Shown in pieces: positions 51,301 to 60,669 of a stretch of 64,000 nucleotides of DNA (positions are counted from its first letter, which is position 1; each line of letters opens with the position of its first letter). The position numbers and the translations under genes are program-made. Source of the stretch: Actinostola sp. cb2023 (lineage: Eukaryota; Cnidaria; Anthozoa; Actiniaria; Actinostolidae); NCBI GenBank assembly GCA_033675265.1, contig JAUJYZ010000878.1, forward strand, positions 65,001 to 129,000, in the 5' to 3' direction. The notes under the pieces were generated by a model. That model saw only the letters and a list, made by a program, of their open reading frames with translations. It was not told the origin of the DNA and did not search any database.

Positions 51301-53842
51301 GAGCAAATACCACTTGTCTGTGCACATTTTGTACGTTGTTACAATAACCTCTTACCATGTCATCATGTATAGGGTCCTAGTGACAGTGATGACTATATAC
51401 CAGGCTACGAGCAAATACCACTTGTCTGTGCACATTTTGTACGTTGTTACAATAACCTCTTACCATGTCATCATGTATAGGGTCCTAGTGACAGTGATGA
51501 CTATATACCAGGCTACGAGCAAATACCACTTGTCTGTGCATTGCACATTTTGTACGTTGTTACAATAACCTCTTACCATGTCATCATGTATAGGGTCCTA
51601 GTGACAGTGATGACTATATACCAGGCTACGAGCAAATACCACTTGTCTGTGCACATTTTGTACGTTGTTACAATAACCTCATGTCATCATGTATAGGGTC
51701 CTAGTGACAGTGATGACTATATACCAGGCTACGAGCAAATACCACTTGTCTGTGCACATTTTGTACGTTGTTACAATAACCTCATGTCATCATGTATAGG
51801 GTCCTAGTGACAGTGATGACTATATACCAGGCTACGAGCAAATACCACTTGTCTGTGCACATTTTGTACGTTGTTACAATAACCTCTTACCATGTCATCA
51901 TGTATAGGGTCCTAGTGACAGTGATGACTATATACCAGGCTACGAGCAAATACCACTTGTCTGTGCACATTTTGTACGTTGTTACAATAACCTCTTACCA
52001 TGTCATCATGTATAGGGTCCTAGTGACAGTGATGACTATATACCAGGCTACGAGCAAATACCACTTGTCTGTGCACATTTTGTACGTTGTTACAATAACC
52101 TCTTACCATGTCATCATGTATAGGGTCCTAGTGACAGTGATGACTATATACCAGGCTACGAGCAAATACCACTTGTCTGTGCATTGCACATTTTGTACGT
52201 TGTTACAATAACCTCATGTCATCATGTATAGGGTCCTAGTGACAGTGATGACTATATACCAGGCTACGAGCAAATACCACTTGTCTATGCATTGCACATT
52301 TTGTACGTTGTTACAATAACCTCTTACCATGTCATCATGTATAGGGTCCTAGTGACAGTGATGACTATATACCAGGCTACGAGCAAATACCACTTGTCTG
52401 TGCACATTTTGTACGTTGTTACAATAACCTCTTACCATGTCATCATGTATAGGGTCCTAGTGACAGTGATGACTATATACCAGGCTACGAGCAAATACCA
52501 CTTGTCTGTGCACATTTTGTACGTTGTTACAATAACCTCTTACCATGTCATCATGTATAGGGTCCTAGTGACAGTGATGACTATATACCAGGCTACGAGC
52601 AAATACCACTTGTCTGTGCACATTTTGTACGTTGTTACAATAACCTCATGTCATCATGTATAGGGTCCTAGTGACAGTGATGACTATATACCAGGCTACG
52701 AGCAAATACCACTTGTAGAAGCCTTGAATGGTAGGATAGCACCTGACAACATACCAGAAGGTAACTTGACCATCATTTAAATTTACCATCATTTTCATAG
52801 ACGTACTAATCGTTCAAAATTAAGCAATGGAATTTTCACTGGACAAAAGCAAACTCGCAGGACTGCACTATTCCTGACTCAAATTAAAACAAATCGAATG
52901 AAAAGTGATGTTACAAATGCGGGTGGGCAGCTTATGGAAGTTATACTTACAATTCTCATTTCAGTTGTATATTAAGCCATTCGAGTGTCACGTATTTGTA
53001 GCTATTTTTGACTCCAATGTTACTGTTTATCCAGAAGCCATAGCACGCATGCGTAGACGGTCGTCTAGTCTACGGTCATCTGGTCGACGAGCTCCTTCTC
53101 GAACAGGTAGCGCCAAAAGTCAGCGGAGAATGGAGCGTTCCATGTCTGCAAGGTCATCGTCGAGACCATCTCGCCCAGGTACTGCCCTGGAACATGGTAT
53201 CCAGGCCACGCCTATACAGACTGATGATCACGTGATTGCTGTTGCTGCTATTAAAGACCACGATGTAGTGCGGGACATTGAAGATGGTGAGATATGTCAA
53301 ATTCTAAACTGGTTCAATATATGACTGAATCAAAATCTAGGGTCTGTTCTATGAGTACTTAAATAAAGTGCGATATTATTAACATGCATTAACAGTGTGT
53401 TAATTTCATCAATATAGCCTGGTTTACTCTAGCGACATAAACATAAGCACAAGCAACATACACAGACTTAGTAATGCATTGCTCATTAGTGGAGTCAACC
53501 ATTAGCTCTTCAACATTTGGGAGGAGAGGAGAAGAACCAGGAACGAGGTTGTAACGGTGGCAGCTTGTCTATTATATGTAATATGGTGCCATGAGTGTAT
53601 GGTATTTATGCTAGTGTAATCCTGACCATACACTTGTACCTGACTGAACAAATTTCTTTCCAGATGACGATGAGCCACGAGAGGTCCAAGTACATGTGGA
53701 TGTATCACTGCCCGGTACCCCGCTGGGGAGTGAAAACAGTGTTCATAGTGATTGTAGTCACAAAAGTAACACCTCACCATCGATGGCTGCTGCCACGCCC
53801 ACCTGTGTACGCCTAGAAGAGGAAGTACAAGACATTCCATAG
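42388..53842 (+). CDS. MGRN1: MGRN1/RNF157 (Mahogunin-type RING E3 ligase), 14 exons, 509 aa, complete
   Basis: A RING E3 ubiquitin ligase of the Mahogunin family, single relative of vertebrate MGRN1 and RNF157, which act on endosomal and receptor traffic. Exons: 42388-42475, 42589-42707, 43127-43215, 43511-43621, 45854-45974, 46191-46257, 47779-47870, 48263-48337, 48926-49049, 49694-49741, 49961-50028, 52664-52760, 53035-53286, 53664-53842. The 1530 nt keep one frame to TAG. MGGLFSS is an N-myristoylation consensus. The conserved N-domain includes [45 protein letters not shown] and FTFDADV. The RING is at about 271-309 ([23 protein letters not shown]), split by intron 9. Exon 12 gives [16 protein letters not shown], matching the human PPGYEPISLLEALNG block. 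An Arg/Ser-rich stretch and an [10 protein letters not shown] tail follow. The donor of exon 8 and the acceptor of exon 12 lie in tandem arrays (see 48313-48592 and 50221-52663). Confidence 0.96.
44216..44778. mobile_element. 563-bp TTAA-flanked MITE in MGRN1 intron 4
   Basis: Ends AGTGCTACTTGGACGAAAAT and an exact-type complement, with TTAA at 44212-44215 and 44779-44782, as for piggyBac-type elements. The terminal repeat is about 50 bp, and further inner segments are also inverted. It is the intact relative of 32951-33892 and holds the empty site for the MITE nested there. Confidence 0.9.
46416..46535. mobile_element. 120-bp pogo/Tigger-like MITE in MGRN1 intron 6
   Basis: Ends CAGTAGAACCCCGCTAACTT and complement, flanked by TA. 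The ends have the sequence typical of pogo-like elements. Confidence 0.88.
46800..46966. mobile_element. Half copy of the TAGAGTC MITE family
   Basis: Carries CTGATTGGTTGAGCAATGAT and the right-hand end TTTCCCACTCATACAAAAAT, like 585-795. The left end is degenerate. Confidence 0.55.
47060..47680. mobile_element. 621-bp non-autonomous element in MGRN1 intron 6
   Basis: Ends CAGGGCATCTGACAGGTTGC and complement. TGTATA is repeated at 47054-47059 and 47681-47686. Subterminal regions repeat AATTGTGCGGGAT-like boxes on both sides. CAGGG ends recall hAT elements, but the 6-bp duplication does not fit the usual 8 bp. Interior ORFs have no recognised domain. Confidence 0.8.
48313..48592 (+). repeat. 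Tandem array of the exon 8 edge with its splice donor (1 real, 4 extra)
   Basis: The last 23 nt of MGRN1 exon 8 (CTACCCATAACAAAATATCT plus AAG) and the following GTAAA donor are repeated downstream. The real donor GT is at 48338. Extra donors are at 48395, 48456, 48517 and 48589, spaced 57-72 bp, with linker ATGTAGTATTTATTGTACCA. Two extra copies have single changes in the exon part; the third extra donor is otherwise the same. Confidence 0.93.
48616..48802. mobile_element. 187-bp pogo/Tigger-like MITE in MGRN1 intron 8
   Basis: Ends CAGTGGAACCCGGCCTTAAG against a complement beginning CAGTGGAACCCGGTTAATAC, flanked by TA. ACGGACACCCGGTTA-type boxes are repeated inside. Confidence 0.88.
50221..52663 (+). 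repeat. Tandem array of the exon 12 acceptor and exon 12 start (22 decoys before the real site)
   Basis: Unit 108 bp, with +6 (ATTGCA-type insertion) and about -5 variants. Each unit holds an intron end (TACGTTGTTACAATAACC ... CATCATGTATAG) and the first 52 nt of MGRN1 exon 12, starting GGTCCTAGTGACAGTGATGA. There are 23 TATAG|GGTCC junctions, from 50274-50276 to the true acceptor at 52661-52663, after which exon 12 continues with TAGAAGCCTTGAATGG. In every decoy the exon part is followed by TCTGTGCACATT instead. Units are nearly identical, so expansion or homogenisation is recent. Confidence 0.96.
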
Positions 53843-54630
53843 TTCTGACTCAGTATATAATGCATGGCTTACGTCACGACACTTGAACTTTTATACCAAA
53901 AGACTGGAACTGCAGAGTTATTTTTGTTATGACACAGGAACTCCAAACAGGATTGTGTTATTTGTTACATAACGTTACACCATCTGCACACATATATGAT
54001 TAAATCATCAATGCTGTTGGGCTTCGTGTTTAACATAAGCCAGAAAGAAAAACTGATGGGTTTTTTTCAAATGTGAGCCCAACAAGGTAATAATTATAAG
54101 TCCCCTAAAAGCCTGATCACTAGCGACGCAAGCATTAGCTGCAGTACAAGATGCCTTGTGAAAACTGCCTTGACGCAAGCTTAGGGCACGTTTACACATG
54201 GTACAAGTTTGCTACGTAGTGAATACCTGGTCCTGGTTGTATGAAAGGTGGATAGCGCTATCCATCGGATACATCCTTATCCAGTGTATAAATTGATGTT
54301 ATCTAATAAAGTTATCCACTATAAGGATTTATCCAACGGATAGTGTGTATATACAACCGTGGCCTGAGGCTTGTATGACGACGAATATTAACTTTTTTCA
54401 CTAAGCTATATGCTTATCAAACATGTAAGAAAAGCAACGGGATGTTTCGAGGCCTTATCAAATCAGCTGGCTTTAAAATTTGTAAATAATTAAACAAAAA
54501 TCTACTTGATACTTTGAGTTTGTTGCAGTGAATATATATACATTACGTATACCCTTCCCATAAGTACTTGGGCACGACAAATCGTCAAAACCTTTACCAC
54601 CTTCAGAACCGGCAATCCGGTTTTTACAGC
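53843..54630. other. MGRN1 3' region and intergenic
   Basis: Probable 3'UTR. AATAAA at 54305-54310 is the first canonical polyadenylation signal on the plus strand. Around 54230-54360 a short inverted segment (GGATAGCGCTATCCATCGGA; TTATCCA/TGGATAA) may be a small mobile-element remnant. Confidence 0.5.
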
Positions 54631-55530
54631 CAGGAAAATATTTACGTTATGTAATTTTGAGAGGAATTTTTCAGAATCGGTTTATTCTCGAGATTTCTTT
54701 GCGTCAAAGTCTTGGTTTTCCTTAAAAAGTAGGGTTGCAAAAGATTCTGAGCAGCATCAAAAAATAGAATGGCTAGAAATTAGGAAAAACCATATGCCAG
54801 TTTTCCCATATTAGCTCTATGGAAAATATTTACGTTATGTACTTTTGAGAGGAAATTTTCAGAATCGGTTTATTTTCGAGATTTCTTTGCGTTAATGTCT
54901 TGCTTTTCCTTAAAAATTAGGTTTGCAAAAGATTCTGAGCAGCATCAAAAAATAGAATGGCTAGAAATTAGGAAAAAACAGTTTTCCCATATTAGGCCTA
55001 TATGGAAAATATTTACGTTATGTAATTTTGAGAGAAATTTTTCAGAATCGGTTTATTTTCGAGACTTCTTTGCGTCAAAGTTTTGGTTTCTTCAAAAATA
55101 GGTTTGCAAAAGATTCTAAGCAGCATCAAAAAATAGAATGGCTAGAAATTAGGAAAAAACAGTTTTCCCATATTAGGCCTATATGGAAAATATTTACGTT
55201 ATGTAATTTTGAGAGGAATTTTTCAGAATCGGTTTATTTTCGAGACTTCTTTGCGTCAAAGTCTTGGTTTTCTTTCAAAAATAGGTTTGCAAAAGATTCT
55301 GAGCAGTATCAACAAATAGAATATGGCTAGAAATCAGGAAAAACCAGTTTTCCCATAGCCCTATATGGAAAATATTTACGTTATGTAATTTTGAGAGGAA
55401 TTTTTCAGAATCGGTTTATTTTCGAGATTTCTTTGCGTCAAAGTCTTGGTTTTCCTTAAAAAATAGGTTTGCAAAAGATTCTGAGCAGCATCAACAAATA
55501 GAATGGCTAGAAAAACCAGTTTCCCATATT
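54631..55530. repeat. Five-copy tandem repeat, unit about 180-190 bp
   Basis: Copies start at GGAAAATATTTACGTTATGT near 54631, 54821, 55004, 55183 and 55367. Each contains CAGAATCGGTTTATTTTCGA and GCAAAAGATTCTGAGCAGCA. Units are AT-rich. ORFs of 68-100 codons cross units in one frame but show no coding features. Confidence 0.9.
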
Positions 55531-56520
55531 AGTGTGACACCGACAGAATCACTGATTTAATCCGATACTATTAATTGCTGTATATTCTCAAACACTTCTA
55601 GATAAGCTAAGTTAATATCATTAAGACTTTAATTCCATTATCTCTAGAACCAGATGGTATTCTAGATCATGCAATTTCTTATAATCTTATCATTTAGTCT
55701 CCTCCTATTTTGGCATAGACCACACACAATTATCTACCACACCCCATGCAAGACACTATACTTCGTCAGAACTTCTTATTCCTATTTTCCACTTACAATA
55801 TTTAGACACAATCAGATAACTTATAATTATTACTATCCAACAGTGTAACTTTGTTGCAGTGTTGCAGAAGTTAACTATATAGAATCTTTAGATTACTGGT
55901 ACGACTTAGCTGCGTATTTGATAATTGTAATCTAGAAGCACATAGGATATAGCCAATCACAACCCTAGATTAAACTGACATTGATATAATGATAGACAAT
56001 TAGTGCGTCACTATAAAGGTGACCGCACCACAACTTGTAATTAGTCCTAGCCAGCAAGAGCTTCAGTGAATAAACAACGATCCCAACGCCTGCCTAGAGC
56101 CTCCCTTAACATTAGCCCTACACGGCCATCTTGTGGCGCGATAACAATAGAATTTCATCAGCGAGAGAAATGGGCATGTGTAAGACATACAAACACTGTA
56201 AGACAACTGTATCGCTAATTTTCAAAATAACCACAATATGCTAGTACTGCAAAGGTTTTTCTTGACCCTTTAAATCTTTAGAACTTAGAACGAAGTGAGA
56301 TGAGAAAAAAGCAATTACGTCAGAGGTTTTTACACCGAGGTAAACCCGAGAAATGACATGTTCTCTTGCTGACAGTAAATAAAAATTTCATAACTCGTGT
56401 ACTAAATCCACGAGAAAGCCTGACCGGTTTCGGGCGGTTAGAAGTGTTAAACTAAAGACATTTATCAATAAGACAAGGGCAACTAAATGAGTATAGTTTT
56501 ATAAAGCATGCCGGCATCCC
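55531..56520. other. Intergenic, nothing recognised
   Basis: No exon or clear repeat identified. Confidence 0.45.
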
Positions 56521-57060
56521 GGGGGGGGGGGGGGGGGGGGGGGGGTACTCCCATCTCCCATATATGGGCTATACGGGGACGTGCCACTGGACAGGGTATG
56601 GTTTTTGGCCTCTCTGTCCTGAACAGGGTATATAATTTTATGTGAGTCTGTCCTAAACAGGGTATGGTAATGCACGATTGTCGTCGCTAAATATGGTTTC
56701 ATCCGGTATTTAGCCATCCGAGATCCGAGACTCTTGCCAGTCTTTAGCAGGTCATCGGTCACCATAAAACGCATTAAAATCGGTCACCATAAAACGCGTT
56801 AAAATTGTAAAATTGTGTAAAAGAAGACAGTGTGTATTTTGCCCTTTGTCCTAAACAGGGTCCTAAAATAGTAGCCTCCTTTGCAGACGTTTTAGTTGAT
56901 TCGCTTTTCATTAAAACGTCTGCAAAGGAGGCTACTAAAATAGAGGGTGTTGTCCTAGACAGGGTAGGTTTTTTAGACTTTTTTGCCCTAAATAGGGTCA
57001 GGGTTTCAAACCCTCAGAGGCACCCCCATACCGAAACATGGGTCAAGTACCCCATAAAGC
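56521..57060. repeat. Interspersed repeat led by a poly-G tract
   Basis: 25 G at 56521-56545, then ATATATGGGCTATACGGGGA and repeated GTCCT-AACAGGGTATGG boxes to about 57010. It matches what I recall of an abundant coral genomic repeat. Contains the hairpin at 56869-56937. Confidence 0.6.
56869..56937. repeat. Hairpin with 27-bp near-perfect stem
   Basis: TAGTAGCCTCCTTTGCAGAC and onward is mirrored at 56911-56937 around a 15-nt loop. It sits inside the repeat of 56521-57060. Probably a miniature inverted-repeat insertion. Confidence 0.82.
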
Positions 57061-57717
57061 CGGCGCATGCGCAGATCTGAAAAACCTGTTTTATTTATTG
57101 TGAAGAAAAACCCTTTGATTGCAGTTCGTCTAACCGTTTGTTCTCCCAATGAATAGCCAACATAACAGCCCATTGTAGTTGGCTTTTAAAATACCGTCCA
57201 TAACGGTTTGGTAATTTCTGTCTCTTGTATGTATTATGATCATGAAGCACGTCACATCCAGTTTCATGTTTATTTTTATCAAACACTTCCTTTCTCTCAA
57301 GCTTTTGTTAATTTTTAATGACTTTTTTTTTCAAAGAAAAAGGAATATTTATACCGGAACAAAAGTTAGAGGTGTTGTATTACCCATTTATCGATTATAC
57401 AAATTCGAAAAAGCTTTTAAAAAATAATTGAGTGTGTCGGCTCTTGTTTGACAAGTCTGATTTCATCCAGCACCTCCATCAATTCGACATACCATCAATT
57501 CTACTGCACCACACATCCATTAACATATTGCTACATGATTGGCCGGGTAAACACTACCACTGTGAGAAACCATAACATCGCTAATTATCAACCAGGAGAA
57601 GGTTTATTATTAAAGTCCTTGAAGTTTACAAGATCTCAATTCAACACCTGTCACTGAGAAGGCTGTAATTCTACATTCTGATATAATTATATACATTATT
57701 ATAACTCATATATCAAA
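57061..57717. other. Intergenic, nothing recognised
   Basis: AT-rich; upstream region of the ORF at 57718. No exon recognised. Confidence 0.45.
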
Positions 57718-58170
57718 ATGTCGAAGCTATCCCACAAGAAATTACCCGAAGGACAACCGAGTTCCAACTATGATATAGTGAGCGACGCAGAGTTAGAGAC
57801 GGTGCTTAACGATGTAGAGACGATGCAAGCTGACAAGGAGAAACTTCAAAAAGAAACGAACGTTAGATTTACCAAAGAGGACGAGAGAAATTTAGAACAA
57901 ATTTTCGACGATGCTGAAAGACGGAGGAACGACTTCAAGGATGTTCGAGGAGCCGCATTACACAATGATGAAGTAAGCGATGATGATGATCGCAGTTCTG
58001 AAGCAAGCAGTTCCTCACAATCCAGTCAAGATTCTGGACTAGATGAATTGATTGATGCCATGGAAACAGCCGAAGACTCGAAGGAAATTCCCAAACTGAA
58101 CGAAGCAATGGAGGGTGAAATGGACCAAATATTAGCTGAAGTAGAGGGGTGGAAATTAGAGAAAAAATAA
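57718..58170 (+). CDS. Unrecognised acidic protein, 150 aa; frame continues beyond an in-frame stop
   Basis: Single uninterrupted ORF starting MSKLSHKKLPEGQPSSNYD in a good start context (AAAATG). It is rich in E, D, K and S, with a heptad-like stretch (DAELETVLNDVETMQADKE), a DDDDRSSEASSSSQSSQDSG low-complexity region and a C-terminal helix ending VEGWKLEKK. After the TAA at 58168-58170 the same frame stays open for 42 more codons (RLNEVKKRQN ... ELNVMVGELLEL) to TGA at 58297-58299. That continuation has the same character, so the TAA looks like a disabling or recent stop (a single change from CAA would open it), or the longer form uses readthrough. The lack of introns among intron-rich neighbours could indicate a retrocopy. 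Function unknown. Confidence 0.65.
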   Translation: MSKLSHKKLPEGQPSSNYDIVSDAELETVLNDVETMQADKEKLQKETNVRFTKEDERNLEQIFDDAERRRNDFKDVRGAALHNDEVSDDDDRSSEASSSSQSSQDSGLDELIDAMETAEDSKEIPKLNEAMEGEMDQILAEVEGWKLEKK

Positions 58171-58299
58171 CGACTAAACGAGGTTAAAAAAAGACAAAAT
58201 CTAGTTAGTTTGCCATCGAATCCAAAACATTCAGCTCAGACGAGTAGTAATTGGGATGAAGAATTAAACGTGATGGTGGGTGAATTGTTAGAGCTCTGA

Positions 58300-58770
58300 T
58301 ATAACCCCCCAGAACACAGCAATGAATTCATACATTAGCTCAGTATTGCGTGTTCCCGTACAATGTGTATTTCGCGTATAAAGAAACATACTATGTTTGG
58401 TTACTCCAACCCGAGTCAATCCACTGGCTACCGAAAACGAACAAAATGCAAATTTCTATTGTTAATAATACCTTTGCATTTGAAGCAACATTTCTTAAGA
58501 ATATTAAAAAATAACAATCGGAAACGCGAATTCTATTCAAGTGACTTTGGTTAAATTAGACGCACAGCAAGTGTTTTACGTGTTTACATCACTCTATCTT
58601 AACAGTATTAAAGATTCCGCCCAGCCGTAAGTGACCACTTGCGGCCATTGGCATAAACAAATTAGGCTAGGTGCCTACGCAACTGATTTACAAAGTGCAT
58701 GGTCATACATGGTCATGCACGGCGTAGCCGCGGAAGGGGCACGTTTTTTAATCAGATGGGTAACTGTGTA
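58300..58770. other. Intergenic, nothing recognised
   Basis: 3' flank of the ORF above; no further gene seen. Confidence 0.45.
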
Positions 58771-58994
58771 TACACCTATTTCAAAAAACGTTGGCATCTG
58801 AAATCTGAATCTGAAATCTTATTATTATTGTGGGTATGAGTTGTGATCTATCTTTTAATTACTGGAATATGCCTACACGACCATTAGACGAAGACCTGCG
58901 TTGGCGAATAGTGTGGCTATGAATGTTTTTAGGTCACAGATTCACGGATTTCAGATTCAGATTTCAGATGCCAACGTTTTTTGAAATAGGTGTA
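58771..58994. mobile_element. TACACCTATTTC MITE, cluster member 1
   Basis: Outer TACACCTATTTCAAAAAACG then stem GCATCTGAAATCTGAATCTG, mirrored at the right (end GGTGTA). TA on both flanks. It directly abuts member 2. Confidence 0.88.
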
Positions 58995-59244
58995 TACCTA
59001 TTTCAAAAAACGTTGACAACGGTCGATCTGAATTGGATGATCTGAAACTTTTGAAAATTCTGCAAATTCACGTTAACCTCCGCCAGACTCGTTCGAACAC
59101 CAAGCGTGATTCCATACTTGAGGTCAATTAATGAATGAATTTCGCACGTTACTAACGAAAGACTCTCAGTTTCCAATAATTTGTCTACATCTCAGATCAT
59201 CCATTTCAGATCGCCTGTTGTCAACGTTTATTGGAATAGGTGTA
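58995..59244. mobile_element. TACACCTATTTC MITE, cluster member 2
   Basis: Outer TACCTATTTCAAAAAACGTT (two bases lost at the joint with member 1) then stem TGACAACGG...CGATCTGAA, with mirrored right end GGAATAGGTGTA. The inner stem differs from member 1. Confidence 0.82.
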
Positions 59245-59304
59245 TATACCCCTATATAAGTGCACCCATTAGTAGTGAACTGCGGTCACAGCAAATTTCC
59301 TATA

Positions 59305-59618
59305 TACACCTATTTCAAAAAAGGTTGTCAAGGACATCAGTCCATAGGCAATAGGTTATACGTCTTTCCAATACGTCTTTCCAAGACCGAACTGCATTGT
59401 GGTAACAGCTTGAATAGCATTTATGCCGGAAATATTTCATAAAATTCGATTCAAAATTTGTCTTGGTCTGTTGAAATTGAAATACGCACGATATCAGCAG
59501 CTTTTCATACCTTTTTAGTTATTCAAGCTATTACCATAATGCAGTTCGGTCTTGCAACGACGTATAACCTATTACCTATGGACTGATGTCCTCGACAACC
59601 TTTATTGAAATACGTGTA
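59305..59618. mobile_element. TACACCTATTTC MITE, cluster member 3
   Basis: Outer TACACCTATTTCAAAAAAGG then stem ACATCAGTCCATAGGCAATA, mirrored at 59560-59618. The stem is again different, and the terminal repeat exceeds 60 bp. Confidence 0.88.
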
Positions 59619-59830
59619 TACGTTTTGCCCGTAAAGCAATCTCAAGAAGGCTTGCCCCACGCAGGGCGCGCTTATTTTTGAAGTTTTGAGGGGAGACACA
59701 TATTTAATAGAGAGGGGTGCTGATTCGATTCTCTACAACAGACACCGTTTTAAATATTTATGCACGGTTATAATCCAAACGAATGCCTAATAAGTTATTC
59801 ATTTATAATGCAATGAAATGATTGTTCGTA

Positions 59831-60107
59831 TACAGCTATTTCAAAAAAGTTGAAAACTGTGCATTCCAAGACCAAAGGGCATTGTGGGCCTTGTTATTTT
59901 GAAATGAAAAGTAAATATACAGCGATTTGTTCGCCATATGGAGCTAGTATATTGTTTCTGATGGAATACACAAAAAATAAAATAAATTATTATTATTTAT
60001 ATTACTTTAGACAATATTACACGATCGAGTCCCAAAATGCATTTCGGTCTTGGAATACACTATTTAGAATGCAGTATTCAGTATCAACGGTTTTTGAAAT
60101 AGCTGTA
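59831..60107. mobile_element. TACACCTATTTC MITE, cluster member 4
   Basis: Outer TACAGCTATTTCAAAAAAGT then stem with GCATTCCAAGACCAAAGGGC and its complement near 60030-60060; right end AAATAGCTGTA. Both tips share the same C-to-G change (CAGC), as expected if the ends are copied or co-evolve. Confidence 0.82.
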
Positions 60108-60256
60108 AGCTGGCAAATTTATCTTCAATTATATATAACTGATGACCATCATTTCTTATTCTTGATTATGTACATAATTATCTCACTTCTACCTAATGAT
60201 GGTGCAAGTATGCTACCGAAACGTTGTATATTTATATCCTTACTATTGAATCAATC

Positions 60257-60500
60257 ATGAATAGACTTTATTTATCGAGGGTAGCACGTGACAGTTTGTA
60301 TAAACTGATGACCCTGTGGCCCTCCAATAACTATAATAATAATAATAGACTTTATCTATCGAGGGTAGCACGTGACAGTTTGTATAAACTGATGACCCTG
60401 TGGCCCTCCAATAACTATAATACTAATAATAGACTTTATCTATCGAGGGTAGCACGTGACAGTTTGTATAAACTGATGACCCTGTGCCCTCCAAAACTAT
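60257..60500. repeat. Three-copy tandem repeat, unit about 84 bp
   Basis: AATAGACTTTAT(T/C)TATCGAGG, GGTAGCACGTGACAGTTTGT and GATGACCCTGTG recur three times. Tandem, 170 bp from the end of the GPCR gene. Confidence 0.92.
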
Positions 60501-60669
60501 AATAATTCGTTATAACTATTTGTATAAAACTATGTAAGTGGTCATGTACATACGGAGCATTTGTAGAGGACTGTCGTCATATAATCAGTTTTGTCCCCTA
60601 CGGAAGTCGATACGATAGTGTCTTTGTGCCAAACTAATCAAATCCTGCACATGAAATCAGTTCATAAAT

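Noticed and set aside
50218..52663. A repeat protein with a 36-residue unit ([20 protein letters not shown]...)
   Set aside because: It is the 108-bp exon-edge array read in a frame different from that of MGRN1 exon 12. It is broken wherever a unit is not 108 or 114 bp, and has no start context or conserved domain.
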